NCBI RefSeq assembly: GCF_016405905.1
Contig: NZ_JAEFCB010000017.1
Coordinates: forward strand, 1 to 64,000
DNA: 64,000 bases
Origin: Variovorax sp. IB41
Lineage (GTDB): Bacteria > Pseudomonadota > Gammaproteobacteria > Burkholderiales > Burkholderiaceae_C
Direction: 5' to 3'
Shown here piece after piece: positions 8,654-18,275 of the stretch. Each line of letters opens with the position of its first letter. The stretch's first letter is position 1. Both the position numbers and the translations under genes were made by a program. The notes under the pieces were generated by a model. That model did no database searches, was not told where the DNA came from, and saw only the letters and a list, made by a program, of their open reading frames with translations.

Positions 8654-9646
8654 ATGGCTTTCAAAGATATACGCCGGCAGAAATTTCTGGATGAAAAAAG
8701 ATACTCAACGACGCAAGAGTGGCTCGAGGACAGCGTCAGACGCGCTCGAAAAATTCTTTCTGAGGAAGAATTGGCGCCCAGCGCACAGGGGCGACTCAGG
8801 TGGCGAATTGCGTCGGAGGGGTTGGAACTGCTGATCTTGCACTACACCGCAGGACGGCCCATTGAGGAGCTTCGAGCCCAACTTCCCGAAGTCGTCGAAG
8901 ACTTCGAAGCATATGTCGGGAGCGAGACTTCGCCTCGCCTCATGACGCCACCTCGGAATATCGCAGACACCCTGGAAATCACTCAGCTTGAAGCATATGT
9001 CTATGTGTTCTGGCTGTTGTCCTTGAGCAAACTCCTTGCTCAAGAATCTTTGATTTCTCAGGTGATGGGGTGGGTCGACAAAACTTACGACTTCAACCGC
9101 GGTCGTGACATCTTGTTTGAAAACGTCGTGCAGGCATTGACTGGAGCGCATGTCGAGGCGGAAAAGGTCCTGCTTCATCCGCACCCCTATCGACCTTTGG
9201 GGCGCGCCACGGTATTCGCGCCAGAAGACCGAGCCGCCCTCGTGAAGGATTTTTTAGATAGTTGGTACAAGGACATGAACTCGTGCTACTGGCATGGCAC
9301 ACATACCCCAAAAGACGGGACTTCCTATTTTGGCTATTGGGCTTTCGAGGCCGCCTTGGTCACGGTGCTATGGGACATTGACGACAGCAGCTACCGAGAC
9401 CATCTGGTCTACCCGAAGGACCTTGTGGATTGGGCTCGCGGGCATCGAATGGAGCCTTTGCCATCAGGTCCAAGTCGCACGCCGGGAGGGGAGGCGTGCC
9501 CGCAGGCCGGCTGGTGGTTCACGCCTGCACTGAAGGGAAGCCGGCGCTATTTCAAACAGGGCGAAGCGATGCCGGCCGTTGATGGCAGTGACTACGGTTC
9601 GACGTTCTGGCAATGGGACGTTAACCAGTCCGCACCTAAGCTCTGA
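8654..9646 (+). CDS. PoNi-type immunity protein (DUF1910/DUF1911) with C-terminal extension
   Basis: A 330-residue protein. The core matches PoNi immunity proteins: GLELLILHYTAGRPIEEL and the DUF1911 signature YFGYWAFEAALVTVLWDIDD then YRDHLVYPKDLVDWA. Such proteins neutralise PoNe DNase effectors in the producing cell. It begins 8 bases after the effector stop with AGGAA upstream, as expected for an effector-immunity pair. After the core (about residue 265) there is an additional ~60-residue module with CPQAGWW, SRRYFKQGEAMP and FWQWD motifs, which the downstream paralog lacks. Base composition is more AT-rich than the surrounding chromosome, suggesting acquisition together with the toxin tip. 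Confidence 0.85.
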   Translation: MAFKDIRRQKFLDEKRYSTTQEWLEDSVRRARKILSEEELAPSAQGRLRWRIASEGLELLILHYTAGRPIEELRAQLPEVVEDFEAYVGSETSPRLMTPPRNIADTLEITQLEAYVYVFWLLSLSKLLAQESLISQVMGWVDKTYDFNRGRDILFENVVQALTGAHVEAEKVLLHPHPYRPLGRATVFAPEDRAALVKDFLDSWYKDMNSCYWHGTHTPKDGTSYFGYWAFEAALVTVLWDIDDSSYRDHLVYPKDLVDWARGHRMEPLPSGPSRTPGGEACPQAGWWFTPALKGSRRYFKQGEAMPAVDGSDYGSTFWQWDVNQSAPKL

Positions 9647-9694
9647 GGCTCATTTATACAACTCTGGGGACGGGCGATGTGTCCTCAATTCGCG

Positions 9695-9751
9695 GAGGTC
9701 GATGAGGTTGATGAGGTTGATGAGGTTGATGAGGTTGATGAGGTTGATGAT
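9695..9751. repeat. 9-bp tandem repeat (GATGAGGTT)
   Basis: Five perfect copies of GATGAGGTT run from 9701 to 9745, flanked by a degenerate copy on the left (GAGGTC) and a partial copy on the right (GATGAT). The array lies between the two paralogous immunity genes, about 60 bases before the second start. The unit length is a multiple of three but no convincing gene spans the array. It may be a replication-slippage product and a possible site of copy-number change. Confidence 0.95.
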
Positions 9752-9813
9752 TTGGCATCGCTCCTTAACTGGAAGCCGTGCAAATTGGGTCGGCGATGCA
9801 CTGTACGGAGACG

Positions 9814-10617
9814 ATGGATCCAAGACGAATGCGACAAAGATTTTTGAGTGAAATTCATGCCTTCGAACTTGGTGGCGATCTAGAACACCGAATCGATGGC
9901 GATCGCAGGCACATTGCCGAGACCGAGTTGGTCAAAGACGCCGTCTCCGACTATCGGTGGTCGATCGCCACGGGAGGATTGGAACTATTGATACTTCGCT
10001 ATACCGCGGGACATTCGATAGAGGAATTGAGCACTCGACTCCCCAGCGTGATCGAGGACTTCGGTGACTTTATTAGCAGTGAAGTTTCTCCTCGCTTGCA
10101 AGATCCGCCTCGCGATGAGGCTGATACTCTCGAAATCACGCAGCATGAGGCATATGTCTACGTCATGTGGCTGCTGGCTTTATGCCGCCTGCTCGGCCAT
10201 GAGGAATTGATCCCGACCGTCATGGGCTGGATCGACAGCAACGCCGAATACAACCGGCGACGCGACGGCTTGTTTGAAGCCGTTGTCGAGAAGCTGACAG
10301 GAAAAAATGAGCCGGTGGAACGTGTGCTGCTGCACCCCGCCGCCTATCGACCGCTCGCCAAGGCGACGGCTCCCGATGCGCAGGATCGGCCGGCGCTGGT
10401 CAAGGAGTTCCTCGATGGCTGGTACCAGAACATGACGGACTGCTACTGGCACGACACGCACACCGACCAAGATGGGTCGTCGTACTTCGGCTACTGGGCT
10501 TTCGAGGCCGCATTGGTCACAGTGCTGTGGGACATCGACGACCAGAGTTATCGGGACCACTTGGTCTATCCGAAGGAGCTGGCAGATTGGGCACGCGCGC
10601 ATCGAGCGAGCGCGTGA
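9814..10617 (+). CDS. Second PoNi-type immunity protein (DUF1911), paralog without the extension
   Basis: A 267-residue protein closely similar to the one at 8654. Shared blocks include GLELLILRYTAG, DEADTLEITQHEAYVYV, and FGYWAFEAALVTVLWDIDD followed by YRDHLVYPKELADWA. It stops right after the DUF1911 core (WARAHRASA) and so lacks the C-terminal module of its neighbour. The ATG at 9814 was chosen because MDPRRMRQRFL aligns with the start of the paralog and GGAG lies just upstream; in-frame starts at 9778 and 9829 are possible. It probably arose by duplication or recombination, and may protect against a related nuclease carried by kin strains. Confidence 0.85.
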   Translation: MDPRRMRQRFLSEIHAFELGGDLEHRIDGDRRHIAETELVKDAVSDYRWSIATGGLELLILRYTAGHSIEELSTRLPSVIEDFGDFISSEVSPRLQDPPRDEADTLEITQHEAYVYVMWLLALCRLLGHEELIPTVMGWIDSNAEYNRRRDGLFEAVVEKLTGKNEPVERVLLHPAAYRPLAKATAPDAQDRPALVKEFLDGWYQNMTDCYWHDTHTDQDGSSYFGYWAFEAALVTVLWDIDDQSYRDHLVYPKELADWARAHRASA

Positions 10618-10732
10618 CCGGATGCAGGCTCCGCTATCGGGCGGCTGTCTGAATGCCCTGCAGCCGCATCAAGCCACACGCCGAGCTATCGGCGCGCTTG
10701 ATCGAGTCGCGCCAGCGGCGGACGATGCCGCC

Positions 10733-11716
10733 TCACACTCCAGCCGCGTGCGCCTGCTGATCCGCGTGATAGCTCGACCGCACCATCGCCCCCACAGCCG
10801 CATGGCTGAAGCCCATCTTGTAGGCCTCTTCCTCGAACATCTTGAACGTGTCCGGGTGCACGTAGCGGCGCACCGGCAGGTGCGAGCCCGACGGTGACAG
10901 GTACTGGCCGATGGTCAGCATGTCGATGTCGTGGGCGCGCATGTCGCGCATCACCTGCAGGATCTCTTCGTCGGTTTCGCCCAGGCCGACCATGATGCCG
11001 CTCTTGGTCGGCACGTTCGGGTGCAGCGCCTTGAACTTCTTCAACAGGTTCAGGCTGAACTGGTAGTCGCTGCCGGGGCGTGCTTCTTTATAAAGGCGCG
11101 GCGCGGTTTCCAGGTTGTGGTTCATCACGTCCGGCGGCGCGGCCTTCAGGATCTCCAGGGCGCGGTCGTCGCGGCCTCGAAAGTCGGGCACGAGAATCTC
11201 GATCTGCGTCATCGGCGAGAGCTCGCGGATGTTCCGGATGCAATCGACGAAATGCTGGCTGCCGCCGTCGCGCAGGTCGTCGCGGTCGACGCTCGTGATC
11301 ACCACGTACTTCAGGCGCAGCTTGGCGATGGTCCTGGCGAGGTTCAGGGGCTCGTCCTTGTCCAGCGGATCGGGGCGGCCGTGGCCCACGTCGCAGAACG
11401 GGCAGCGGCGGGTGCACTTGTCGCCCATGATCATGAAGGTGGCCGTGCCGTTGCCGAAGCACTCGCCGATGTTCGGGCACGAGGCTTCTTCGCAGACGGT
11501 GTGCAGGTTGCTCTCGCGCAGGATCTGCTTGATCTCGTAGAAGCGCGTGGTGGGGCTGCCGGCCTTCACGCGGATCCACTCGGGCTTCTTGAGCACTTCG
11601 CCGGTCTGCACGACCTTGACGGGGATGCGCGAGAGCTTGGCCGCGGCCTTTTGCTTGGCCAGGGGGTTGTAGGTTTCGGCGCTTTGCGCGTCGCGGACGA
11701 CTTCGGTGGTGCTCAT
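10733..11716 (-). CDS. lipA: Lipoyl synthase
   Basis: A 327-residue radical SAM enzyme that inserts two sulfurs into the octanoyl chain carried by lipoyl domains. Both iron-sulfur cluster motifs are present: the auxiliary cluster CEEASCPNIGEC (C75, C80, C86) and the radical SAM CTRRCPFC (C101, C105, C108). The ATG at 11716 (MSTTEVVRDA) is preferred over a longer frame because the upstream extension overlaps lipB with low-complexity sequence. It lies 7 bases after lipB on the same strand, so the two steps of lipoate assembly are co-transcribed as the last genes of dat-DUF493-lipB-lipA. Confidence 0.97.
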   Translation of the reverse strand: MSTTEVVRDAQSAETYNPLAKQKAAAKLSRIPVKVVQTGEVLKKPEWIRVKAGSPTTRFYEIKQILRESNLHTVCEEASCPNIGECFGNGTATFMIMGDKCTRRCPFCDVGHGRPDPLDKDEPLNLARTIAKLRLKYVVITSVDRDDLRDGGSQHFVDCIRNIRELSPMTQIEILVPDFRGRDDRALEILKAAPPDVMNHNLETAPRLYKEARPGSDYQFSLNLLKKFKALHPNVPTKSGIMVGLGETDEEILQVMRDMRAHDIDMLTIGQYLSPSGSHLPVRRYVHPDTFKMFEEEAYKMGFSHAAVGAMVRSSYHADQQAHAAGV

Positions 11717-11723
11717 TGGATTG

Positions 11724-12428
11724 CTAAGGTGCCAGGAAGGTGGTGAGCTTTTGGCCCAGCACGCCGGCAGCTTCTTCCCATGTGGTTTGGATGCCGATTG
11801 TAGAAAGGTCGACCGTCTGCAGCCCCGCGTAGCCGCAAGGGTTGATGCGCGAGAAGGGTTCGAGGTCCATGTCGACGTTGAGCGCGACGCCGTGGTACGT
11901 GGCATGGCGGCTCACCTTGATGCCCAGCGCGGCGATCTTGCCTAGGCCCCTGAACGGGTCGCCGGCGGGCAGCGGGCCGGTCAGTGCGGCATGCGAGAAC
12001 GGGTCGTCCAGCCGCACGTAGATGCCCGGCGCGCCCGACACGCGGTGGCCGGTCACACCGAAATGCGCGAGCGTGCGCAGCACCGATTCCTCGATGCGGT
12101 AGACGTATTCCTTGACGAAGTAGCCGGCGCGGCGCAGGTCGATCAGCGGATACGCGACCACCTGCCCTGGGCCGTGGAAGGTGACCTGGCCGCCGCGGTC
12201 GGTCTGCACCACGGGGATGTCGCCGGGGTTCAGGATGTGGTCCTGCCTGCCGGCGATGCCCTGCGTGAACACGGGGGCGTGCTCGCAGACCCACAGCGCA
12301 TCGGGTGTTTCGGGCGCGCGCCCCATCGTGAACTGCTTCATCGCCGCGAAGGTGCCGGCGTAGTCGACGCGGCCCAGCCACTGCGGGGCGATGGCGGTGT
12401 CCGCCGGGAGGTCTGCGACCGTCGTCAT
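11724..12428 (-). CDS. lipB: Octanoyl-[ACP]:protein N-octanoyltransferase
   Basis: A 234-residue LipB that moves octanoate from acyl carrier protein to the lipoyl-domain lysine, the step before LipA. The conserved core TDRGGQVTFHGPGQVVAYPL is present. The catalytic pair is visible as Lys164 in GKIAALGIKVSR and Cys198 in NPCGY, and RHATYHGVALNV also matches the family. It sits 12 bases downstream of the DUF493 gene and 7 bases upstream of lipA. Confidence 0.96.
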   Translation of the reverse strand: MTTVADLPADTAIAPQWLGRVDYAGTFAAMKQFTMGRAPETPDALWVCEHAPVFTQGIAGRQDHILNPGDIPVVQTDRGGQVTFHGPGQVVAYPLIDLRRAGYFVKEYVYRIEESVLRTLAHFGVTGHRVSGAPGIYVRLDDPFSHAALTGPLPAGDPFRGLGKIAALGIKVSRHATYHGVALNVDMDLEPFSRINPCGYAGLQTVDLSTIGIQTTWEEAAGVLGQKLTTFLAP

Positions 12429-12440
12429 GCAAGGCTCAGT

Positions 12441-12752
12441 TCAAAGAACGACCTTGACCGACGGATGGCCCGAGAGCGCGCGATAGAGGTCGTCGAGCTG
12501 CTCGCGGCTGGTGGCGGTGACGGTGATCGTCACGCCCAGGTAGTTGCCGGCCTTGCTGTCGCGCAGCTCGACCGTGGTGGCGTCGAAGGTCGGATCGAAC
12601 TGCTCGGCGATCTGCGTGATCGCGTGCACCAGGCCATCGGTCTTGGCGCCCATGACCTTGATGGGGAATTGCGAGGGGTACTCGATCAGCGATTCCTTGC
12701 GCGGATCGGGAATGGGCGCGGTGACTGCGTCGTCGGTGGTGTTCTCGGTCAT
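12441..12752 (-). CDS. DUF493 family protein (YbeD-like)
   Basis: A 103-residue protein with the DUF493 pattern: ESLIEYPSQFPIKVMG, then a ferredoxin-like fold with strands GNYLGVTITVTATS and a C-terminal VKVVL. In enterobacteria the homolog ybeD also lies beside lipB. Its biochemical role is not established; an ACT-like regulatory or binding role has been suggested from fold. The start overlaps the stop of the upstream aminotransferase in an ATGA, so translation is probably coupled. Confidence 0.9.
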   Translation of the reverse strand: MTENTTDDAVTAPIPDPRKESLIEYPSQFPIKVMGAKTDGLVHAITQIAEQFDPTFDATTVELRDSKAGNYLGVTITVTATSREQLDDLYRALSGHPSVKVVL

Positions 12753-13642
12753 GCAGTGGCTCCTTGCTTCTCAGCGTTGCGTTGCTTGGCCTGTTGGTAG
12801 GCGGCATACAAGCTCTTGTAGATGGGGCCGGGATGGCCGTTGCCAATGGTCTTGCCATCGAGGGTGACGACGGGCAGCACTTCCTTGCTGGCCGAGGAAA
12901 GGATCAGTTCGTCGGCGCCGAACACCTCGTCGCGCGACACGCGGCGCAGCGCGAATGGAATGCCGCCTTCCTGGCACAGGCGCTCGAGGAGGCCATAGCG
13001 GATGCCGGTGAGCACGAGGTTGTCCTTGGGCGGGCCGATGAGGACGCTCTCCTTCACGATCCACACGTTGCTCGACGAAGCTTCGCTCAGCCAGTCGCCG
13101 CGGAACATGACGGTCTCGGCCGCGCCGGCTTCCACGCTGATCTGCCGGGAGAGCACGGCGCCCAGGAGGCTGGTGCTCTTGATGTGGGCCTTCTGCCAGC
13201 GGAAGTCGTCCGCGGTGACGCAGGTCACGCCCTTGGCGCGCACCGCGTCGGCCACGGGCGGCAGCGGGTTCACCATGACGAAGACGGTGGGCGTGAGGCC
13301 CTTGACCATCGCGTGGTCGCGCGGCGCGACGCCGCGGGTGACCTGGAAGTAAACGGCTTGCGGGGCGTCGCCGCCCGGGGCGACCAGGCGCATCACGATC
13401 TCGCGCCATTGGTCGGGGGAGAGCGGGTTGACAATCTGCAACTCGGCGAGCGATCGGTCCAGGCGCGCCATGTGCTCCTCGAAGCAGAAGGGCTGGCCGC
13501 CGTAGACGGGAACGACCTCGTAGATGCCGTCGCCGAAAATGAAGCCGCGGTCCAGGACGCTGATCTTCGCGTCGCGCAGGGCGGTGTACTCGCCATCGAG
13601 GTAACAAAGCGTGGCGGGCAGGGCGTCGGTGATAGGGTGCAT
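12749..13642 (-). CDS. Class IV aminotransferase, probable D-amino-acid transaminase
   Basis: A 297-residue PLP-dependent fold-type IV enzyme. The motifs are VLDRGFIFGDGIYEVVPVY near the N terminus, the candidate PLP lysine in KAHIKSTSLLG, and SEASSSNVWIV plus LTGIRYGLLE. These match D-alanine aminotransferases, which interconvert D-alanine and D-glutamate for peptidoglycan. The alternatives, a branched-chain aminotransferase or aminodeoxychorismate lyase, are less likely given the GDGIYE motif. It is the first gene of the minus-strand lipoate operon, and dat-DUF493-lipB order is common in Burkholderiales. The shared upstream region with atpI is about 157 bases. Confidence 0.88.
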   Translation of the reverse strand: MHPITDALPATLCYLDGEYTALRDAKISVLDRGFIFGDGIYEVVPVYGGQPFCFEEHMARLDRSLAELQIVNPLSPDQWREIVMRLVAPGGDAPQAVYFQVTRGVAPRDHAMVKGLTPTVFVMVNPLPPVADAVRAKGVTCVTADDFRWQKAHIKSTSLLGAVLSRQISVEAGAAETVMFRGDWLSEASSSNVWIVKESVLIGPPKDNLVLTGIRYGLLERLCQEGGIPFALRRVSRDEVFGADELILSSASKEVLPVVTLDGKTIGNGHPGPIYKSLYAAYQQAKQRNAEKQGATA

Positions 13643-13746
13643 GAAGGAATTATGGTTGCCTGCGCCGAGTCGGGTTCACGTCAGGTCTTGTGGCCATCGA
13701 TTTGCAATCGTGACGCTGATGTGTCGGGAGTGGCTGGGTTTTTACT

Positions 13747-13752
13747 TATAAT
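13747..13752 (+). promoter_or_regulatory. Candidate -10 box of the atp operon promoter
   Basis: A perfect TATAAT lies 48 bases before the atpI start in the divergent dat-atpI region. No good -35 hexamer is seen at 17-base spacing (TCGGGA at 13724-13729), so activity would need help or a weak -35. A 13-base palindrome, CGATTTGCAATCG, lies upstream at 13698-13710 and could be a binding site; nothing is known about it. Confidence 0.45.
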
Positions 13753-13799
13753 CAATGGCTTTGTAGAAATTCTGGGTCGTCATCCGGGCTTCATTTGAA

Positions 13800-14285
13800 A
13801 TGAAAACAATCGCCCGACAGGACTCGGAGGTCGCTGAAGACCTCGACGCAGAATTCAAGCCGTTGACCGCCGATGAGGCGCGTGAACTGCGAGCAAAGAA
13901 CCCTTCGGTCTCCCCTTGGCGGGTGGTCGCGGGTCAGTTGGTTGTCGGTCTGGTGGTGGCTCTGGCCATCTGGGGACTGACGGGGAGGCAAAATCTGGGT
14001 TGGTCCGCCGCTTACGGCGCGATCGCGGTGGTCATTCCAGCGGCGGTGTTCGCACGTGGGCTGACCGGCAGGTTCTCTTCCCTGAATCCGGGCACTGCGG
14101 TGTTTGGGTTCTTCCTCTGGGAAATGGTCAAGATGGCCTTGTCCGTGGCGATGCTGATCGCCGCGCCAAGGCTGATAACGGCGCTGAGCTGGCCCGCAAT
14201 GCTGGTCGGCTTGGTGGTGACAATGAAGGCGGCCTGGTTGGCGGTGATGTTCTCGCCCCGGCGCCGGCAACAACGAGACGAGTAA
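13800..14285 (+). CDS. atpI: ATP synthase accessory subunit I
   Basis: A 161-residue membrane protein with a hydrophilic N terminus and about four hydrophobic segments (for example VAGQLVVGLVVALAIWGL and FFLWEMVKMALSVAML). It is the first gene of the atp operon, the position and topology of AtpI, which assists c-ring assembly or magnesium supply. Sequence conservation in this family is low, so position carries much of the assignment. It precedes atpB by 4 bases. Confidence 0.88.
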   Translation: MKTIARQDSEVAEDLDAEFKPLTADEARELRAKNPSVSPWRVVAGQLVVGLVVALAIWGLTGRQNLGWSAAYGAIAVVIPAAVFARGLTGRFSSLNPGTAVFGFFLWEMVKMALSVAMLIAAPRLITALSWPAMLVGLVVTMKAAWLAVMFSPRRRQQRDE

Positions 14286-14289
14286 CGGA

Positions 14290-15159
14290 ATGGCTGCTGA
14301 AAACGCTGCGGAACATGGTCAGACCGCTGGTGAATACATCGTTCACCACTTGACGCATCTGCAAAGCTCCAAGCCTGCAGGTGTGGCCGATCTTTCGGTC
14401 TTCAACTTCGATTCGCTGTTTTTCTCCATCGCTCTGGGTATCCTGGGTTGCTGGTTGCTCTGGCTGGCTGCACGCAAGGCCACCTCGGGCGTTCCGGGCC
14501 GCTTCCAGGCTGCCGTCGAGCTGCTGGTCGAAATGGTCGACCAACAAGCCAAGGGCATCGTGCACAACGCCACGAGCCGCAAGTTCGTCGCTCCGCTGGC
14601 GCTGACCATCTTCGTCTGGATCTTCCTGCTGAACGCAATGGACCTGTTCCCGGTCGATTTGTTCCCGGCGATCTGGGCCAAGATCTTCGGCATTGCCGGC
14701 GCCGACCCGCACCACGCCTACCTGCGCGTCGTGCCCACGGCCGACCTCTCGGTGACGATGGGCATGTCGGTGGCGGTGCTGCTGATCTGCATCTACTACA
14801 ACATCAAGATCAAGGGCGCCGGCGGCTGGATCCACGAGCTGTTCACCGCACCCTTCGGCAACCACTGGGCGCTGTACCCCTTCAACTTCGCCATGCAGAT
14901 GATCGAGTTCGTCGCCAAGACGGTCTCGCACGGCATGCGGCTGTTCGGCAACATGTACGCCGGCGAACTGATCTTCCTGCTGATCGCCCTGATGGGCGGC
15001 GCCTTCACGCTGTCGGCCACCGGCATCGGCCTGGCGATCGGCCACATCATCGCGGGCACGGCCTGGGCCATCTTCCACATCCTGATCATCACGCTGCAAG
15101 CCTTCGTGTTCATGATGCTGACGCTGGTCTACATCGGCCAGGCCCACGATCACCACTGA
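14290..15159 (+). CDS. atpB: F1Fo ATP synthase subunit a
   Basis: A 289-residue, multi-pass Fo subunit that forms the proton half-channels against the c ring. The essential arginine is in SHGMRLFGNMYAGE, and the C-terminal helix ends LQAFVFMMLTLVYIGQAHDHH. An N-terminal stretch (EYIVHHLTHLQSS) and FNFDSLFFSIALGILGCWLL match the family. The operon order atpIBEFHAGDC is standard except for the insertion noted between atpG and atpD. Confidence 0.97.
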   Translation: MAAENAAEHGQTAGEYIVHHLTHLQSSKPAGVADLSVFNFDSLFFSIALGILGCWLLWLAARKATSGVPGRFQAAVELLVEMVDQQAKGIVHNATSRKFVAPLALTIFVWIFLLNAMDLFPVDLFPAIWAKIFGIAGADPHHAYLRVVPTADLSVTMGMSVAVLLICIYYNIKIKGAGGWIHELFTAPFGNHWALYPFNFAMQMIEFVAKTVSHGMRLFGNMYAGELIFLLIALMGGAFTLSATGIGLAIGHIIAGTAWAIFHILIITLQAFVFMMLTLVYIGQAHDHH

Positions 15160-15229
15160 TCGCACCGATCACCCCCGTTTCGTTTTTGTTTTTCGTTTTC
15201 TCTTCAACCAAAGTCCTCTAGGAGTCATC

Positions 15230-15493
15230 ATGGAAGTTATTAGCTTTGTTGCACTGGCCGCCGGCCTGATCATCGGTCTGGGCGCTGTGGGCGCATGTAT
15301 CGGCATCGGCATCATGGGCAGCAAGTACCTCGAGTCGGCCGCACGTCAGCCCGAACTCATGGGCGAACTTCAAACCAAGATGTTCCTGCTGGCCGGCCTG
15401 ATCGACGCTGCTTTCATTATCGGCACCGGTATCGCCCTGTGGTTCGCAACGGCCAACCCGTTCCTGGCTCAGATCGCCAACCTGCCGAAGTAA
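15230..15493 (+). CDS. atpE: F1Fo ATP synthase subunit c
   Basis: An 87-residue hairpin of two membrane helices. The polar loop ESAARQPEL joins them, and the ion-binding carboxylate is Asp59 in LLAGLIDAAFIIG. An aspartate with no visible sodium-ligand signature points to proton coupling. The start has a good AGGAGT site upstream (15221-15226). This subunit is needed in many copies, and the 70-base gap before it and 77-base gap after it leave room for translational tuning, although I see no clear structure there. Confidence 0.97.
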   Translation: MEVISFVALAAGLIIGLGAVGACIGIGIMGSKYLESAARQPELMGELQTKMFLLAGLIDAAFIIGTGIALWFATANPFLAQIANLPK

Positions 15494-15570
15494 GTCTTTC
15501 TCGTCGGACCCGTGTCGTCGTTCCCCTCTGTGGAATGGCTTCGCATTCAATCCCAAAGAGAGGGTGAAAA

Positions 15571-16041
15571 GTGAGCATTACCGGTACCCTGATCGTTCAG
15601 ATGATCGTGTTCCTGATCCTGGTCGGGTTCACGATGAAGTTCGTGTGGCCGCCGATCGCGAAGGCGCTGGACGACCGCGCTGCGAAGATCGCCGAAGGCC
15701 TCGCTGCCGCCGACAAGGCCAAGTCCGAGCTGTCCGCCGCCAACAAGCGTGTGGAAGCCGAGCTGGGCCAGGCACGCAACGAGTCCGCACAACGTCTTGC
15801 CGACGCCGAACGTCGCGCCCAGGCCATCGTTGAAGAGGCCAAGGCCCGCGCGACCGAAGAAGGCAACAAGATCGTTGCAGCTGCCCGCGTCGAAGCCGAC
15901 CAGCAGGCACTGAAGGCCCGTGAAGCCCTGCGCGAGCAGGTTGCCGCACTGGCCGTCAAGGGCGCAGAGCAGATTCTGCGCAAGGAAGTGAATGCGGGCG
16001 TTCACGCCGATTTGCTCGCCCGTCTGCAGACCGAACTCTGA
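15571..16041 (+). CDS. atpF: F1Fo ATP synthase subunit b
   Basis: A 156-residue peripheral stalk subunit. A single N-terminal membrane helix (TLIVQMIVFLILVGFTMKFV) is followed by a long charged alpha-helical coiled coil rich in Ala, Glu, Lys and Arg. It uses a GTG start at 15571, preceded by GAGAGGG at 15558-15564, which gives MSITGTLIVQM as in other betaproteobacterial AtpF. Two copies per enzyme link Fo to the delta subunit. Confidence 0.96.
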   Translation: MSITGTLIVQMIVFLILVGFTMKFVWPPIAKALDDRAAKIAEGLAAADKAKSELSAANKRVEAELGQARNESAQRLADAERRAQAIVEEAKARATEEGNKIVAAARVEADQQALKAREALREQVAALAVKGAEQILRKEVNAGVHADLLARLQTEL

Positions 16042-16049
16042 TAGAAGCC

Positions 16050-16580
16050 ATGGCAGAACTCGCCACCATTGCACGTCCCTACGCGGAGGCGCTTTTCAAG
16101 GCCTCGTCGTCCGACGTCGCCGCCACCAGCGCCTGGCTCGACAAGGTTGCCGCCATCGCGGCCAACCCCGAGCTCCGGCAATTCGCCGACAACCCCAAGG
16201 CCACGGCCGAGCAGGTTCTCGGTGTGGTCGCCGGCGCCTTCGGTGCGCCGTTGGCCGCCCACGCCCAGAACTTCCTGGGTGCGCTCCTGGAGAACGGGCG
16301 TTTTTCGGTGCTGCCGGAAATTGCGAAGCAGTTCCGGGCACTGGCCAACGTGAAGAGCGGTTCGTCCGACGCCGTGGTCTACAGCGCCTTCCCGATCGAT
16401 GCCGCGGCCCTGGCCAACGTGTCGGCTGCGCTCGAAAAGCGTTTCGGCCGCAAGCTGCAGGTGACGGTCCAGCAGGACCCGGAACTGATCGGCGGCATTC
16501 GTGTGGTGGTCGGCGACGAGGTGCTCGACACCTCCGTCAAAGCGCGCCTTGAACAAATGAAAGTTGCGCTGGCGGCCTGA
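16050..16580 (+). CDS. atpH: F1Fo ATP synthase subunit delta
   Basis: A 176-residue OSCP/delta subunit that ties the b dimer to the alpha3-beta3 head. The N-terminal motif ATIARPYAEALFKAS and the C-terminal PELIGGIRVVVGDEVLD with ARLEQMK are family hallmarks. It starts 8 bases after atpF. Confidence 0.96.
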   Translation: MAELATIARPYAEALFKASSSDVAATSAWLDKVAAIAANPELRQFADNPKATAEQVLGVVAGAFGAPLAAHAQNFLGALLENGRFSVLPEIAKQFRALANVKSGSSDAVVYSAFPIDAAALANVSAALEKRFGRKLQVTVQQDPELIGGIRVVVGDEVLDTSVKARLEQMKVALAA

Positions 16581-16628
16581 CGGTCTTCAGCCCTCTACTT
16601 GTAGCCTCAAAGAAAGAAGGAAAGAGTC

Positions 16629-18242
<1,614 letters not shown>

Positions 18243-18275
18243 TCGACCCCTTGACCGACGCAAGAAGGAGTTCAT

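Noticed and set aside
9579..9851. A 90-codon frame that translates the 9-bp repeat as MRLMRLMRLM
   Set aside because: It overlaps the end of the first and the start of the second immunity gene in another frame and is explained by the DNA repeat.
13649..13654. CATAAT on the minus strand as a -10 for the lipoate operon
   Set aside because: It is only 6 bases from the aminotransferase start codon, so transcription would begin inside the gene.
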